Assembly: GCA_963082875.1 (NCBI GenBank)
Contig: OY720097.1
Coordinates: 16,500,501 to 16,564,500 of the forward strand
Reading direction: 5' to 3'
Length of the DNA stretch: 64,000 nt
Source of the DNA: Corella eumyota
Taxonomy: Eukaryota; Chordata; Ascidiacea; Phlebobranchia; Corellidae
The notes below the pieces were generated by a model that made no database searches, was not told where the DNA came from, and saw only the letters and a list, made by a program, of their open reading frames with translations. The position numbers were made by a program, and so were the translations under genes. Of this stretch, positions 26,840-43,300 are shown piece after piece (within the stretch, counting starts at the first letter, position 1; every line of letters begins with the position of its first letter).

Positions 26840-28626
26840 AAACTTTTTTAAAACCCTTTTGAAAATATTTCTGCAATTTAATTTTCAAAGTGACATGTTT
26901 CAAATAAAAAAAATTGAAATAGACTTCCTTTTATGGACAGTAGTTTGTCAATAATAATCCTGTTATTCTGTTACTTTCGTTGGTACGAAACTTATTTTAT
27001 GAATGGTGCTTAATTAAGTTAAAGTTATATTATATTTCTGTGTATATATTATGTTTAAATAATCATACTTTTTAATGGTGTATATATTCTGCTATATTAC
27101 AGTAAAGCTATTTTAAAATAATCTATATTTGTATGCCTAAATATGCTTAATGACAAGTAAGTGCAACTTTGAACTGATTTAAAAAATTACATTTTATGTG
27201 TTTTGTTTTTTTTTATTAATCTACTTTCCTTTTATAAATTTGTGTGGGTAATAAAACATGTTAGTTTGTTGCCAAACATATTAAATTTAATGATTTTTTT
27301 GTATTAAAACTTATTACACAAAAACTAATTTTACAATGCTAAATAACACAATTGTAGGCCTACCTCTAGGTTGTAAAGTTAAAAAAAAACGTTTTAACAT
27401 ATAGTTAAATTTTAATTTTTAATTAATCAACTTAAAAAGTTAACATACAACATTTACGATGTAATTCAAGATCTTTTTAATAGTATATAATTAAAGGGCT
27501 ACATGCTTTTATTATTTGGGTAGGTTATGTGATGTAAAATTCCACTAATTTTCCATTGCGTTGTTAGCTCATCTTAATTTTTGCTTAATCAAAGTATATC
27601 ACTTATTTTTATACAGGTTATTTGTTGTCATGTAGTTTAAAATTTTTTGTTATGGTAATCAACCTTGTTATGCTAACGCATCGTGCTCGTGAATTTTTCG
27701 ATAACCGCGTTTTACTTTTAATTCACAAATTTTAGTGTTTAAACGATTGTGGCCTTTGATTTCGATGGTTGTAAATTCTTATAATGTATTATAAGGAAAA
27801 TAACAAGTAAGTTGTAATACAATTCAACAAAACGTATTCTTTTGAATATGTTTTTCTATTTTGTGGAATCTATTTATATAATACCATACATTACATCATT
27901 AACATCCGGGATACCCAACAAAAAACCGTTTGGGCATGCGCAATTTACACAATTTAATTATTGGAGCATGACGTAATGTATCACTCATTGTTTTGATCTC
28001 AGTTAAATTTAAAATGACGTTAAGTTTTAGGCTAAAAATCAAAAGTTTCGAGTTTCACGTAGTTGTGCAATCAACAAACGTATTAAATTGCTACAATTCG
28101 TATCTGTTGAAATATTTTTCGTTGTTGTCGAGTCGAAATTTTATTTGTAATAAAAAAGAAGAACTAAACGTCTCTCGCTCTAACAACCTAATTACCTAAT
28201 CAAGCATTGAATCCTTCCTATTTTAAACAAAACAGTTTTATTGGGATATATGGTTTCGTAAGATTATTGTAATAGTTACACATAGCTAGGCGTATACTCT
28301 TTTTTGTTCTGACAAACGTTGTTGTTTTATGACCAGACCAGTTAATGTTTTACTAATAGGAACTGAAAAATTAATAGACTTGGAAATTATAATAGTAAAT
28401 AATATTACAACCTAAGGTTAATGTGGCACAGTGTGTATGATACTAAACGTCAAGTGTGGGATCTGCAGTTTATCAAGCACTCTGTTTCAGTTTTAATTTT
28501 TGGTATTTTTTTATGATTTCTTGTATCCTTAACAAATTATTCATTCTACTTTATTCTAATCACTAATTAAATGTGGTTTTACAAATTATTTTAGATTCAC
28601 ATTTTTAAAATCTGTATTGTAACCTA
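26840..28626. other. Intergenic region between LIN7 and the PP2C phosphatase
   Basis: It contains the LIN7 3' UTR at the left. At the right, a splice acceptor (TTTTAG ending at about 28594) precedes the phosphatase start codon by about 32 bases, so a 5' UTR exon or a trans-spliced leader joins there. No gene, RNA or repeat was recognised in the rest. Confidence 0.5.
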
Positions 28627-30700
28627 ATGGGGGCCTTTCTTGACAAACCGAAGACTGAAAAACAAAATGAGAAAGGTAATGGGAACAATCTGGAGTATGC
28701 AGTTAGTAGCATGCAGGGATGGAGAGTGGACATGGAAGACAGTCACACTGCAGAACTGACTCTGTCGGGTCTACAAAAATGGTCATTTTTTGCAGTATTT
28801 GATGGCCATGCTGGTGCAAAAGTAGCCGAGTACGCCTCGCAAAACCTTTTAAAAGTTATCCTTGAACATACAACCTTTAAAAAACTTATAGAAAACAAAG
28901 ATGAGGTTGAAAAAGTGGAGGATATTAAGTCTGCCATCCAGGAGTCTTTTTTAAGTTTAGATTCTCATATGCGTTCAAACATTAACTCAAAAAATGGTGT
29001 TGATCGAAGTGGTTCAACATCGGTGTGCGTTTTAATTTCGCCAACGCGGTACTATTTTATTAACTGCGGGGATTCTAGGGCGTTTTTATGTAGGCAAAGT
29101 AAAGTGCATTTTGCCACAGCTGACCATAAACCAAATAATCCATTAGAGAAGGATCGTATTCAAAAAGCCGGGGGAAGTGTAATGATCCAGAGGGTAAATG
29201 GATCTCTTGCTGTATCGAGAGCCCTAGGTGACTATGAATACAAAAATGTTGAGAATATGGGGCCAGTGGAACAGTTAGTTTCACCTCTTCCTGATGTTGA
29301 TGCTGTTGAGCGAATTCCAAAAGAAGATGAATTTATTGTCTTAGCCTGCGACGGCATCTTTGATGTTTCAACAAATGGCGAATTATGTGATTATTTATGT
29401 TCAAGGTTACAACTCTCTGAAAATTTAACAGATATTTGCAACGATGTTGTGGATATGAGTTTAAATAAGGTAAATAACTTTTAAATAGAACAAATAATCT
29501 TAAAATTGTGTTGTTGTAAAAATGATTTACTTGACTTATATATTTCATTTTTTTGTGTCACCAGGGAAGTAGGGATAATATGACTCTTGTTCTACTGGGT
29601 CTTCCTTGCATCAAAAAACCGACTGAAGTTGCAAAAAAAGCTGAAGCCAAATTGGACAGCGATCTAACAAATTTAATGAAAGGTAAATGCTAATAATTTT
29701 TAGGTTTTTGAGTTAGTCAAGAAATAGTTGCCTTTAGATAAGCTTAACTGTATTCATTAGTTACTTTAAAGAAAACCTTGCTGAACGACATATTTAAGTT
29801 CATATATATTTGTTTAAATACTTCCAGCTTGTGTTCATTGTTTTATTGAATGTTTATATATATATATATATTTAGTTTTTAAAATTACTTTTTTTAAATT
29901 TTGTTTGCTTTTAAAATTTTTTTGTAGAAATTTGTACGGAAATTAAGACTAATAGAGGAGAGGAAGAAATGGAGTTTTCCTATGTTTTACAAACTTTAAT
30001 CGGCCGGGAAGAAGAAATAACTGGACTTCCCCCTGGTGGTGGAATATACTCAAAGTAGGTTGCATCTTTTTAGGTTAAAATTATGTACCTTAAAAAAGCA
30101 CAAAAGAAGACACTTGGTTATACATGGACAATTTGAAAAAAAAATAGTTTTGTTACTTAGAGAATTTCTGATTAATTCACAAATAGGTTTCTGGTTGTCA
30201 ACTTTTTAATGTATCTGTTTAGTTCTCTCCAATACAAAAATATTATATAAGTCCTCGCTACAGTTATAAATTATTTATTCTATTTAAAGTTTTTAAACAC
30301 AACAGGTTTACTTGGGTTGTTGTAACAAAAAAATTTAAACATACAAATCAAAACTTACCAATGTCGATTTTGTTGTAGGCGGGGTTTTTTAGAAAAGATT
30401 TACAATGAAATTTGTCCTGATGATGCCATGAATGGAGGCTCAATAGGAAATGATATAGATACATCTTCTTTTTCTGAACAACAACAACAGCAAGAAAAAC
30501 AAGAAGAAGATATTATGGAGGTAAGAAATGCTTTTAATAAGAAATCCTAAAAATTAAAAAAACAGTTCTATATCATGTTAATATATAAATTAACTTTTTT
30601 ACTAGATCTTTATTTAAATTTTGTTTTATTAACTTTTATGAATTTTTTTACATTTTTATAAAGTTTTTAAATTAATTTCGGTTCTAATTTATTTTAGTAA
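28627..30700 (+). CDS. PP2C-family protein phosphatase, PPM1A/B type
   Basis: Exons 28627-29469, 29565-29682, 29928-30054, 30379-30520 and a last exon starting at 30698 give about 410 residues. It is a Mg/Mn-dependent Ser/Thr phosphatase of the PPM1A/PPM1B group, which dampens stress-kinase and TGF-beta signalling in animals (family knowledge). The N-terminus [12 protein letters not shown] matches PPM1A/B, where Gly2 is myristoylated. Metal-binding and core motifs are all visible: [84 protein letters not shown] and [13 protein letters not shown]. The C-terminal PPM1A-like helical region follows, then a Gln/Glu-rich tail. The intron after codon GAG at 30520 is followed directly by TAA at 30698, so the last exon adds only the stop codon. 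Confidence 0.93.
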
Positions 30701-33082
30701 CATTGGATTTATTTGCTGCAAAGCATGGCCAATCTAGCTCGGACTCTAAAAAACATGAAATTTTGTGGCATTTGTGCTTGATGCACTTAGCCCATACCTT
30801 TATGCCTAAAATTACTCTCTGAGCCACATCATCTTGGAGAAATGAAAAGCTTGCAGTTCCATGTTTTTAAGTGTTTTGTGTAAATGCTGTGATCAACTTT
30901 AATTAAAATCGAGCAGGTTTAGTAGTTCTATTTTTTCATGTGCCTATCTTTAAGTAATGAGTTTTTTTGAAAATTAAAAACACTGTCACAGTGACATTTT
31001 TGTGTTTTTTGAGTTGAAAAAAAACTTTTAAGCAGGTAATCAAAATTTAATAACTTAATTTAATACCTCTTCTTTTTTGTTGGCATAAAATCACTTACAT
31101 AGATTGTGTAAGTAATGAAAATTTAACTTCTTTATTTTGTTAAAAATAATTTGGCATTCAGGCTTTGGGATTTAGGTTTATATATATTATGATTTCAAAT
31201 TATGCCACATATCATAACAACCATGTTGTTTTAATTCTTGTTATACCTTTAAAAAACAAATACTAATTTTGTTAATCAAAACATAAAAGATCCGCTATCA
31301 AAAATCAATCTACATTTTGAATAGGCTGACCAACTTTTATTCATGTGGGCAACATGACATATTTGTATGCAATGCTAATTAATGATTAGGCATACAAAGG
31401 TCGTGGTTAATTTTAGTAAGCACATAAATGTTGTTGTCACTGTATAATATAGGATGATTAATTAAGTTCTATCCTAATTCTATTTTTGTGTCGTTTTTCA
31501 AAAAAATTTTACGGCTTGATAACCTCTGGTATTGGCCTCTGTTTTGGGCCCATTTCAATGTTGTAATAATTGTTGTTTTGTTTTCTTTTGCATGGAAATA
31601 ATTACTAAAATTCATGTGGATTGATATCCAAATAATGACGGTGTTTATAGTTTGTTATATTTTTGCTATAGTTTTATATACTTCTGGTCCGCTATGTATG
31701 TAATTTAAAATTTAAATTTTTTGAAACTGACTTTAAATTTCCTTTTTTATTCACAATTTGGGAAAGAACCTAACAAAAAACTTTGCTTTGGCACATTTAT
31801 TGACCAACTGCGCAAAACAATTTAATATAAAAAGTGACATTTTATAATCAATTGTAATATACCTGTGCAGTTGTGTATTGCTCACCTTTCTCCATACAAA
31901 AATGTCACATGACAAGCAAAAATAACCCCCATAAAAACAGCAACTTAACTTTTGTAACCTTTTTGAGCATAAAAGCAGTCAAAATTTATGCATTATACTT
32001 AGCACTTGAAACGGATATTGCTCGTTGGTAAATTTTCAATCTTTGGTATTATATATAAAAAAGTTTGTTAAATTCTCATTAAGATTTGTTTACTCTACCC
32101 CCTTATGTCTACACTTTTAAATTTATTTCTGTCGCAATGTAATATAAAGAAATCGTTAAACCAGATTTATTTGACATTTTAAGTATATTTGAACACTCTA
32201 AAGTCTTCTGTTCAAAATTCTACAACGTCTTTAACTTTTCTTATTTACTTGCTAATTTTTTTACAATTAATTCTTTTTCAGTTTGTGTTGTTTTATAACG
32301 CAATTGGCGCAAGTGTGATTATTGTTTATTAGCGCAATTTTAGAAACTGTAATTCACAAAGCTGTCGGTTAAATTAGTTTTCTTATTTTGCTTAAAAACT
32401 ATTTCACTTCTAATTGTAAAAATCATTCTGATTGTTGCATTTCAAATTTTGTTTTCATTTATCTTTAATTGTTTTTTTATTTAACATAATTTTTTAAATG
32501 CCAATTGTTAGTGTATTATGCGCTTGTACACAATAATATCGTTACCAAATAACCGACAGTCTTTGATACTTATAGAAATTACTATTTAGCGTGTTTTTTG
32601 TGTGATTTCTGATGACGCTTTACGATTTTAAAAAAATCCACTGGAAATCACTATCACCTTGGAGTGTTTTTTTGTCTGATACAGAAAAGAAGTATTTGTT
32701 CTTTAGAAAAAAGCTTAGGCAAATGATAGTCAAAGCAATAAACAAGACTTTTTTAAATAAAGTCAAACATAAACGATTGAAGTTTTACGAAATTGTAAGG
32801 TTTTAAAGTTTTGTTATAGTATAAATGGTTGAGGTTGAAAACGAGAACGTTCAAAATGTTATCAAGCAAAAGTAACAGTTCATTTTATTAAATATGGAAA
32901 TTTAACCCATTACAAAAATAACCAGTTTGATAAAAAAATGTAATTTTATTTATTTATTTGTAAAACAACATGAGAATTTGAATCGAGGATAACAAATAAC
33001 GACTGCTGTGAGTTTAAAAACTTGACGTAAAACGGCATAGAATTCACGTGTTCCTTCTTTTGGATAATACTTGGCGGCGAAC
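30701..33082. other. Phosphatase 3' UTR and RPL3 upstream region
   Basis: This AT-rich 2.4 kb stretch has no supported gene. The left part belongs to the phosphatase 3' UTR; its poly(A) site was not fixed. A palindrome with 9-base arms (TTTGTATGC and its complement) lies at 31362-31398. The right end carries the RPL3 promoter: a CACGTG E-box near 33044 and a pyrimidine run CCTTCTTTT just before the start, like the 5' TOP of ribosomal protein genes. Confidence 0.5.
33053..33062 (+). promoter_or_regulatory. Likely 5' TOP tract of RPL3
   Basis: A pyrimidine-rich run (CCTTCTTTT) ends about 20 bases before the RPL3 start codon, and the first coding exon contains only ATG. This is the usual position of the translation-regulating TOP motif in animal ribosomal protein mRNAs. 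The actual cap site is not known from the sequence. Confidence 0.45.
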
Positions 33083-36256
<3,174 letters not shown>

Positions 36257-36524
36257 ATTACTGCTCTATTTATGTAGTTTTGGTTGTGGAATAAAATCTA
36301 AAAATTAAAGATTCTTACAGTTTGTTTAGAGCCTACTTTTCTAATGCTGATATTTGACAATTCTTGTTTTTATGGCTTGTCGGCCAAACTCTGGTATTTT
36401 AAAAACCTGAGTATCAGAGTTACTTTGATTTTATTGTCATAATAAGTGGTAACAAGAAATATTTAATTTTAAACGGTACGGAATGTATTTTAAAAATTAA
36501 GCATAAATGATTTTCAGTTTAACG

Positions 36525-39500
36525 TTAATAATCCGATTTCACGACTTTCCCCTTGACTATAACCTCGCTTTTGGTCTCCAGCAGAGCAACCGATTCATCG
36601 TCATCATATTTTTTAGAACAACAACATCCTCTACGTTGCTTTCGTATTTTGATTGTGTTTCTTCTTGATTTACAATCACACGTGCAGGTAAGTACAAAGA
36701 GAACGACCAATACACATAAGAGTATCAGCAAAACAGCGTCTCCCCGCGGTAAGTTTCGTAGGTATACGTTTGCAGATGCGAAAGCTGATTTGATTTTTTG
36801 CCAAATCGTTTGACTAGTTCTAGCAGCAGTGTCAACATTTTCAAAGCCTGTAATATAAAAACTTCCATTACTAATCTTTAACATAGCTTCTGTTTTTTGT
36901 TCAAACATCTTGTAATAAAAGAAATATATGTTTTGGCTAATAAATTGGGTATATTTTCTTACCTCCGTTTGAATTTCCCACCAAGAGTTCAGTTTCTCCA
37001 AAAACTTCGACGACATTTTTGTTAGTGTCCAATGAGAAACCGCCTTCACCCCTACGTCGTGAATTAAGCTTTTGTCGACGGTTTATCTTACTTCGAATTC
37101 CCCCTTGCTTTTGTTTCTTACTTCTTTTAAGTATCAGGGCACTATCTTCTTCTTCCTCGCTGATAAGTCCAGCATTTGCCATAATCATCTCGATCTGTTG
37201 AATTTTATTGTCAACAAAGTCGCCACTTCCGTTAAAATCTTCATTAACGTCATCCTTTTGCATGTCGTTAATATAATCGTATATATAGCCGAGTTGTCTG
37301 CTTCTAGCAAATCCTTCTCTGTTTTGGACTAATGGAAAGAATGGCACCATATAATCTTGTGGCCTGTGCCCTACACTTGGCTCTTCTTCATTTGTCATAA
37401 CATCTGAAAATTATTTTGAGTTAAAAAAGCTCACATGGAAAAAATAAAATTTGCCAAAATAGTTTTGAAAAATCATTTACTTGGTACAGTTGCCGACTTG
37501 GTCTTCTGAAGCCATACTTCGTATAAACTATCAATAAAAGCATGATGAACGACGAAGATTGGATCATTTGCTGAACTGTCTACTGACGACATTGTTCCGT
37601 TCATGAACAGGTGGACAGCATTGTGCATATAACTCGTTGTTGGATCTAATTAAAATGCGGTATAGTTAAAAGTATGGTTTTGGCTCTTATAATAAGACCG
37701 ATTTATAAATAATTTGGAATTAGATTATTGAGTTAATTTATATCTGATTTTACGGCACTGTTTTAATTTTTTAAATATGATTAAAATTATAAGTCTTTAT
37801 ATAAAAAGTCACTATGTAAATATGATTAAGTATACCATAAATTCCAGTTTTTGTGTCTGCGAATCCTTCCAACAAATTCCTGTAACTCATGTTGGCTGTT
37901 ATGTCATAAGCGGGAGTGTCGTATTTTTCTCCTAAAATCAATAAATCTTCTACTTCGGCGAAAGTCGGCAAACCATTGCTGGTTTCTGGATCATGATTAC
38001 CAGGGTTTCTTAACAATGGGCCTTCATCTTCACCTAAGCACTGTTGCCCATCAAAAAGATAATCACTGGCGTGAGAGCATGTAATTTGCCAGCGGGAAAA
38101 TGGAGACCTAAACAAATATAATATAGACTTCATATTATGCAATATTGTTGCCTTGCATTCAAATTCCATGTGGGCATAGTTATATAAATATGCTTTCGCA
38201 ACCTGTGGAAATTAAACAGAATTGCGTGTCGTTAAAACCTTAAAAAAAATTGCTACCTACCCTTCGCTTAACAAAGTTTCGTTGTTTGGGTTTCTAGCTC
38301 CGAACATGAGGTCATTGCATACGTCACAAGATTCCCGGTCTCTCCAGTCCCAGTATGGGAGCGCAAATGTCGGATCCTCGGCGACCAACTCTCTGATCTC
38401 AGCTTCCCATTTAAGAAGAAAATATCGATGCCAAGGCAAAAATGCTGGTGCCTAAATATTTAGAAAATTAGAAAATTTATCAAGATAGCAATTGATGTCG
38501 TATGCTTTAAACATCATATTTAAATAAACAGAGATATTACCTCATGGGCGTAGTCGACGTTTGGATTCATTACAAGTGGACTGTTTTGGGTTAAAAGTTC
38601 TTGTACAACTTGCACTTGACTTTTTCCATTTATATCTTGTGATAACAACCTAAAGATTAAAATAAAAAATAGTTAAATAAAAAGTGATTTCTACGCAATA
38701 TTTTAATAAAAACTCGAAAAATATTTTTTTCAATATTTAGTTACCGTTCTGGATCACTGAACACCAAGTTATCACGTGATACGTAATAATGCATCCACAC
38801 GAACAAGTTGTAAACTGAGATGTTTCTAAAAGTTGGTGCTTCCCCATTTAAGATACGGTCGTAGGAGTTTGACAAGATTACGTATTCTTCGCTAGTTGTC
38901 CCTTTGGCTTGATCCAAAGTTTGAATAAATTTCTAAAAAAAAGAAGTTATGTTTAAATGTAAAAGTATAAGTTACTTAACTACCATTTTAAGTGTTAGCC
39001 TACCTGTACTTCATCACGTGACATTGTAGTCAGATTTCTTCTTACAAGCAAAGGTGAATTCATATTACATTTCTCGCCCTCGAATCCGTATTTACATTTT
39101 GAGCAATCTACTCCATCGAAGTTTTCAGAACATTGGCAAACTTTATCGTAAAAAGCTGATGGCCACAGATACCTTTCATCCAGTAAATAGAGGAGGGTCT
39201 GTAGGTAACAAATACCATTTTAAAAATTGCTCAAATATTTAAATTAGGGTGTAACAAATATGAATTTACATTCTAGATGTATTTTTTTTACAAGCTATAT
39301 TAAAACATAACACTATAAAAGTTTCAACATGATTACCTCGTTTGCTAAAAAGTTCGTTGATGGTGGTGTAATTAACTGACAAAAACCCCTTCCACTTTTT
39401 TCACCACATTTCGAACCATCCATCGCTATCGGACAACATTCTCTGTCTAGTAAAGCTGATGACGTAGCACATTTTCGAGGGTATTGCGCTCGTGCTGGAC

Positions 39501-39570
39501 TTTGAACTATAATCAAAAACGTTAGTACCAAACTAAGACCAGTAAGAATTTTGCCTTCACATATACACAT
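36525..39570 (-). CDS. TYR: Tyrosinase (membrane-anchored, melanin synthesis)
   Basis: Nine exons (39570-39337, 39198-39004, 38932-38745, 38649-38541, 38451-38261, 38107-37836, 37645-37481, 37403-36963, 36847-36525) give about 705 residues. Tyrosinase oxidises tyrosine and DOPA in melanosomes; in ascidian larvae it pigments the otolith and ocellus. A signal peptide ([14 protein letters not shown], then AQYPRKC) leads to a cysteine-rich EGF-like region. CuA histidines lie in [10 protein letters not shown] and [20 protein letters not shown]. CuB histidines lie in [10 protein letters not shown] and [10 protein letters not shown]. The motifs [16 protein letters not shown] and RNPGNHD favour TYR over TYRP. 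The C-terminus has a membrane segment ([18 protein letters not shown]), then a cysteine/basic patch and an ESVALL dileucine sorting signal. It is longer than vertebrate TYR (about 530) because of a Lys/Arg-rich stretch between the CuB region and the membrane segment. Confidence 0.93.
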
Positions 39571-40367
39571 CTTGAATGTTTGACTTCAAAATTAATGAAT
39601 GTAGTTTTATTATTTTTCTGCCTTATATATGGGAGATTTTTTATTGGTATTAGCGTGATATTAAAAGGGTCATGCTAATCGCATTTTATATGTATTAATC
39701 CGCCCTTAAATTTTGATAGATTTACACAAACTGTATCCTACCAGCAAATATGTCTTTGCTGGATAAGGGAAATTGCCAGTTGGATATTAACATTTAATTT
39801 TATTAATTTAATTAAACAGGATAAAAAAGTTAAAAATAACTTTTAAGGTAACCCCGTATTTAAATTCGTTCGTGTATATATCTTTCTATAAACTTTGCAC
39901 TAACGAATTATTTTGTAATTTAATACTTTTGAATTCAATTATTTCGCCACATTATTGTTTTGGTGTAAATTTACTTTATATAAAACATCAAACGTTTTAT
40001 ATCACACACAATCAAATTACACTGATATGATTAAAACATATATTTAAAACAAAGGATGGATTAATCTATGACATTCCATAATAACTGTACACGTGTTTTG
40101 ATATTATAACAGGCGCGTATCCTTGCTACGTAAAAAAGGGCAATCATATCGTATCATCAAAGTCAAAAAACAATCAAAAACGGTAACCCCAAGAACCTTT
40201 TTAAGTAAAGTATATTTGTATGCTTCAAATGTACGTTTAATATACTTTATAGTGCGTTTATAATATACCTAAATTAGACATTTATTAGATGCCGTTTAAC
40301 ATAAATTGTTTAAACCTAAATATAGAGTGTTGGTGCATTTTGTTGATGGTATAAATTTAAAATTAAA
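39571..40367. promoter_or_regulatory. Divergent tyrosinase/VWA intergenic region
   Basis: This 797-base gap separates the tyrosinase start (minus) from the first VWA coiled-coil gene start (plus), so it carries both promoters. The CACGTG E-box at 40090 is 273 bases from the VWA start. ATCAAAGTCAAAAAA at 40156-40170 recurs exactly upstream of the second VWA gene at 44299-44313. Confidence 0.5.
39622..39630 (-). promoter_or_regulatory. TATA box of the tyrosinase gene
   Basis: On the minus strand CATATATAAGG lies about 55 bases before the tyrosinase ATG, the expected place for a TATA box with a short 5' UTR. TAATCC, the Otx-type site, occurs upstream at about 39694. A CACGTG E-box, the Mitf type, is at 40090-40095. 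Both factors control pigment-cell genes in ascidians (family knowledge); binding here is inference. Confidence 0.55.
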
Positions 40368-43300
40368 ATGAGTATTAGTATAGTTGAGGACACGGTTAAA
40401 ACTCCGTTAAAAGCGAAATACCACTGCAAGTTGACCGATAAAACGGTAAGTCTGTTTACAAAATCAATTTTTTTTACTTTGATTTCCATAACAGGTATGC
40501 ACATTTTAAACTTTACTTGTGTGTTTACCTTATACATTTTCGTTTAAACGACTAAACATTTTTTAATTGTCAAGAGTTTTAAATTAACGTTACTGTTACT
40601 CTGTTTATAGAAACTTGATGTAAATGTGGCGTTATCATTGGACGGGCGTTTAAAATCGAGCGGTATTCCAAATAACTACATATTCGTGGTTGATGTTAGT
40701 GGTAGTATGTCAACTAGCTCCTCATCTGAAGGAGAAAACCGATTTCGTTACCCACGTAAAACTCGCCTTGACAGAGTAAAAGTAAGTTAACTGAACAATG
40801 CCATTAAAGAGCTTGCGTAGGATCCTATTTAACAACATATTTCTATATCCAGAATTTTGCTAAATCGATTGTACAAAATGCAAAAAGCGACGACTTTTTT
40901 ACCCTGGTGAAGTTTCATTCTTTTGCAACTGTTGTACTTCCTTGTACAGAACTGGATTCCTTTGGAAAGGTATTGCCCTTTTGACGATGTTGCATTTTTA
41001 CTTGTAAGACCACATTAAAAGTGTATACATGCGTTTGTTTCAGCAATCTGCCGAAATTGCGATTAAAAGGTTAGAAGTCGAAGGTGGAACTAATATTTCA
41101 AACGGGTTGCTCGCTGGTCTTGGATCAGCAGCTGGGCAAGTCTAAGTTTAATAGAACAAACTAGCTTAACTATAAAAGCATACTCAAAAATATTTTTTCA
41201 TACTAGAACGTTAAAAAAAAAAACAAAGTAGTGGTAGCAGAGTAACCGTACGGCTTTTTCGAAATAGCTAAGTCAAAACTCTGTATTTTATTGTATTAGA
41301 GCACCAACTAATGTGCGAGACTTTATTGTGTTGTTTACCGACGGTGATACAGGGGAGAGTCCCGATGATTTTATTCCAGAATATAAAAAGCAACTGACGC
41401 TTTTGAATCGCGTTTGTAATATTCCAATATCAGCAATTACTATCGAAGGCTGTGGGTCAAATTTTCTAAGCGAGGTAACAGTCTAAATCTCGGGCTAAAA
41501 TTACAAATAAGACATTGTTCATTTTCTTAGGTAACAAAAGTCCTGGGTAGTGACGCTATTTACGTCATAAAGGAAAATGAAGATTTTGAAAGCGACATGC
41601 ATTTGCCAGTATTGCTAAGGTTGTATAATAAATAATACAAAAAAAATTGGTGATAAACAGTTACTTTAAATAAAAAAGTAAGATTTATACAAGTTCTAAA
41701 TTTACATCCTTTTATAACAGAACTTCTTCTCCATTAATTGATATACATGTAAACATCACTTGCTTACATGATGGTGTTTCTATTAAGAAAAGGCCTACCC
41801 AGTTTCTAAAGGTATCAAATATCATATTGAATATTGTTATTTTTTATAAAAAGCATCTTGTGACATTTATAAACAAATTAATTCACTTTTTGTTTCTTTT
41901 TGGAAAGGAAACAAACTTGCAATTTGGTGAAATAGTTGGATTGGAATATTTTATTCATCATATTCCAAAGGAAACAGAAAAGAATATTCCTCTTGTGATA
42001 AAACTGCCTAACTATGATCAATGGGTAGATGGTTAAACTAAAAAAAATTGTAAATTTAAGCATACTTTTTAAAATAATTGAAATATATTTGGTTACTTTT
42101 TTTAGTTACTTGGAACCCGTGTTCTTAAAATTCAGCGCTCATTTCGAAACGCTTTAAACGAACGACAAGAAACAACTGATTTTATTGAACTTCATTTTAC
42201 AACTATGGGAGAACTAAGATCAATGGAAATGGGATCTTTAGATGGTAAAACCTAATGTTGTTATATTAATCTATATAATTCTTTATGCTATACGTTGTAT
42301 ATTAGAAGCATGTGCACTTTAGCAGCCTCAAGTGTTTTAGAAAGTTCACAGACTTAATTTTTTTACTCTTTAAAAAACTACACAAAAAGCTCAAAACTGA
42401 AAAATATTTGTGGATGTTTTTAAGAAACCAATGATGCTACGAATGAACTCTTCCGAGGTGTTTCTGCCTACTTTATGGTCGGTGAAAAAGTCCAGCAATC
42501 TTGGGAAGACGCCCAAGAGGCTTTCATGAATGTTGCGCAGGAAGAATGTAGAACTCAAGTTATCGAAACCTTGAATGAAACGCAGAAAAATCTGGGTAAG
42601 ATGTACAAAACATGCGTGCCTATCAAAACTTATGTTTTATTTTAAAAGCTTTGGGTTATATGCCAACTGAAAGCGCATTTAAGCATTAATTTAGTACAAA
42701 GTCGATTTCTTAAATATTAAACCTAAAAAATTACAATTTAGGTGATAGAAAAGGCGAACAGGTGGAACATTTCGAGGATTCAAAGTCAGAAATTTTAAGT
42801 GTGATGAAGACTTTAGAATCGGTGATGGAAGACAACGAACGACTGAAAAAACAATTCGAAAAAAAAGTAAAATTTTACGTGCAGACTTTGGATATCAGCC
42901 AAGATCTGGCGACACAATCCGAAACAAAAGACAGGTCAGCTGGTTTATCATTTAAATATGCTATGCATAGTATGTAGATTAGTCATTAAATTAAATTGGT
43001 TTGTATTAGAAAAATGTTAACCGTTAAATAAATATAATTTCCAAACAATGCATTCGACTAGGACATTTTTTTAGGGACGCAGCTCTTTCGCTTATCAATG
43101 CTGTGACGTCATCCGTTGAGGCGGAGATGCCAACAGCGCCAAGTGTGTTCGGTTCTGACGTAGTTCAACCTTTCATGCCCCCTGAAGTCATGAGCCAACT
43201 TGAAGAAATCAAACGCCAGGTATAACTCTAGATTTATATATAGATAGTAATAAACAATGTACATATGGATATGTATTAATGTGTTTTTGTACATTTATTT

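Noticed and set aside
27993-28199. Plus-strand open frame of 68 codons upstream of the PP2C gene
   Set aside because: Composition is like random AT-rich translation and it does not join to the phosphatase start in frame.
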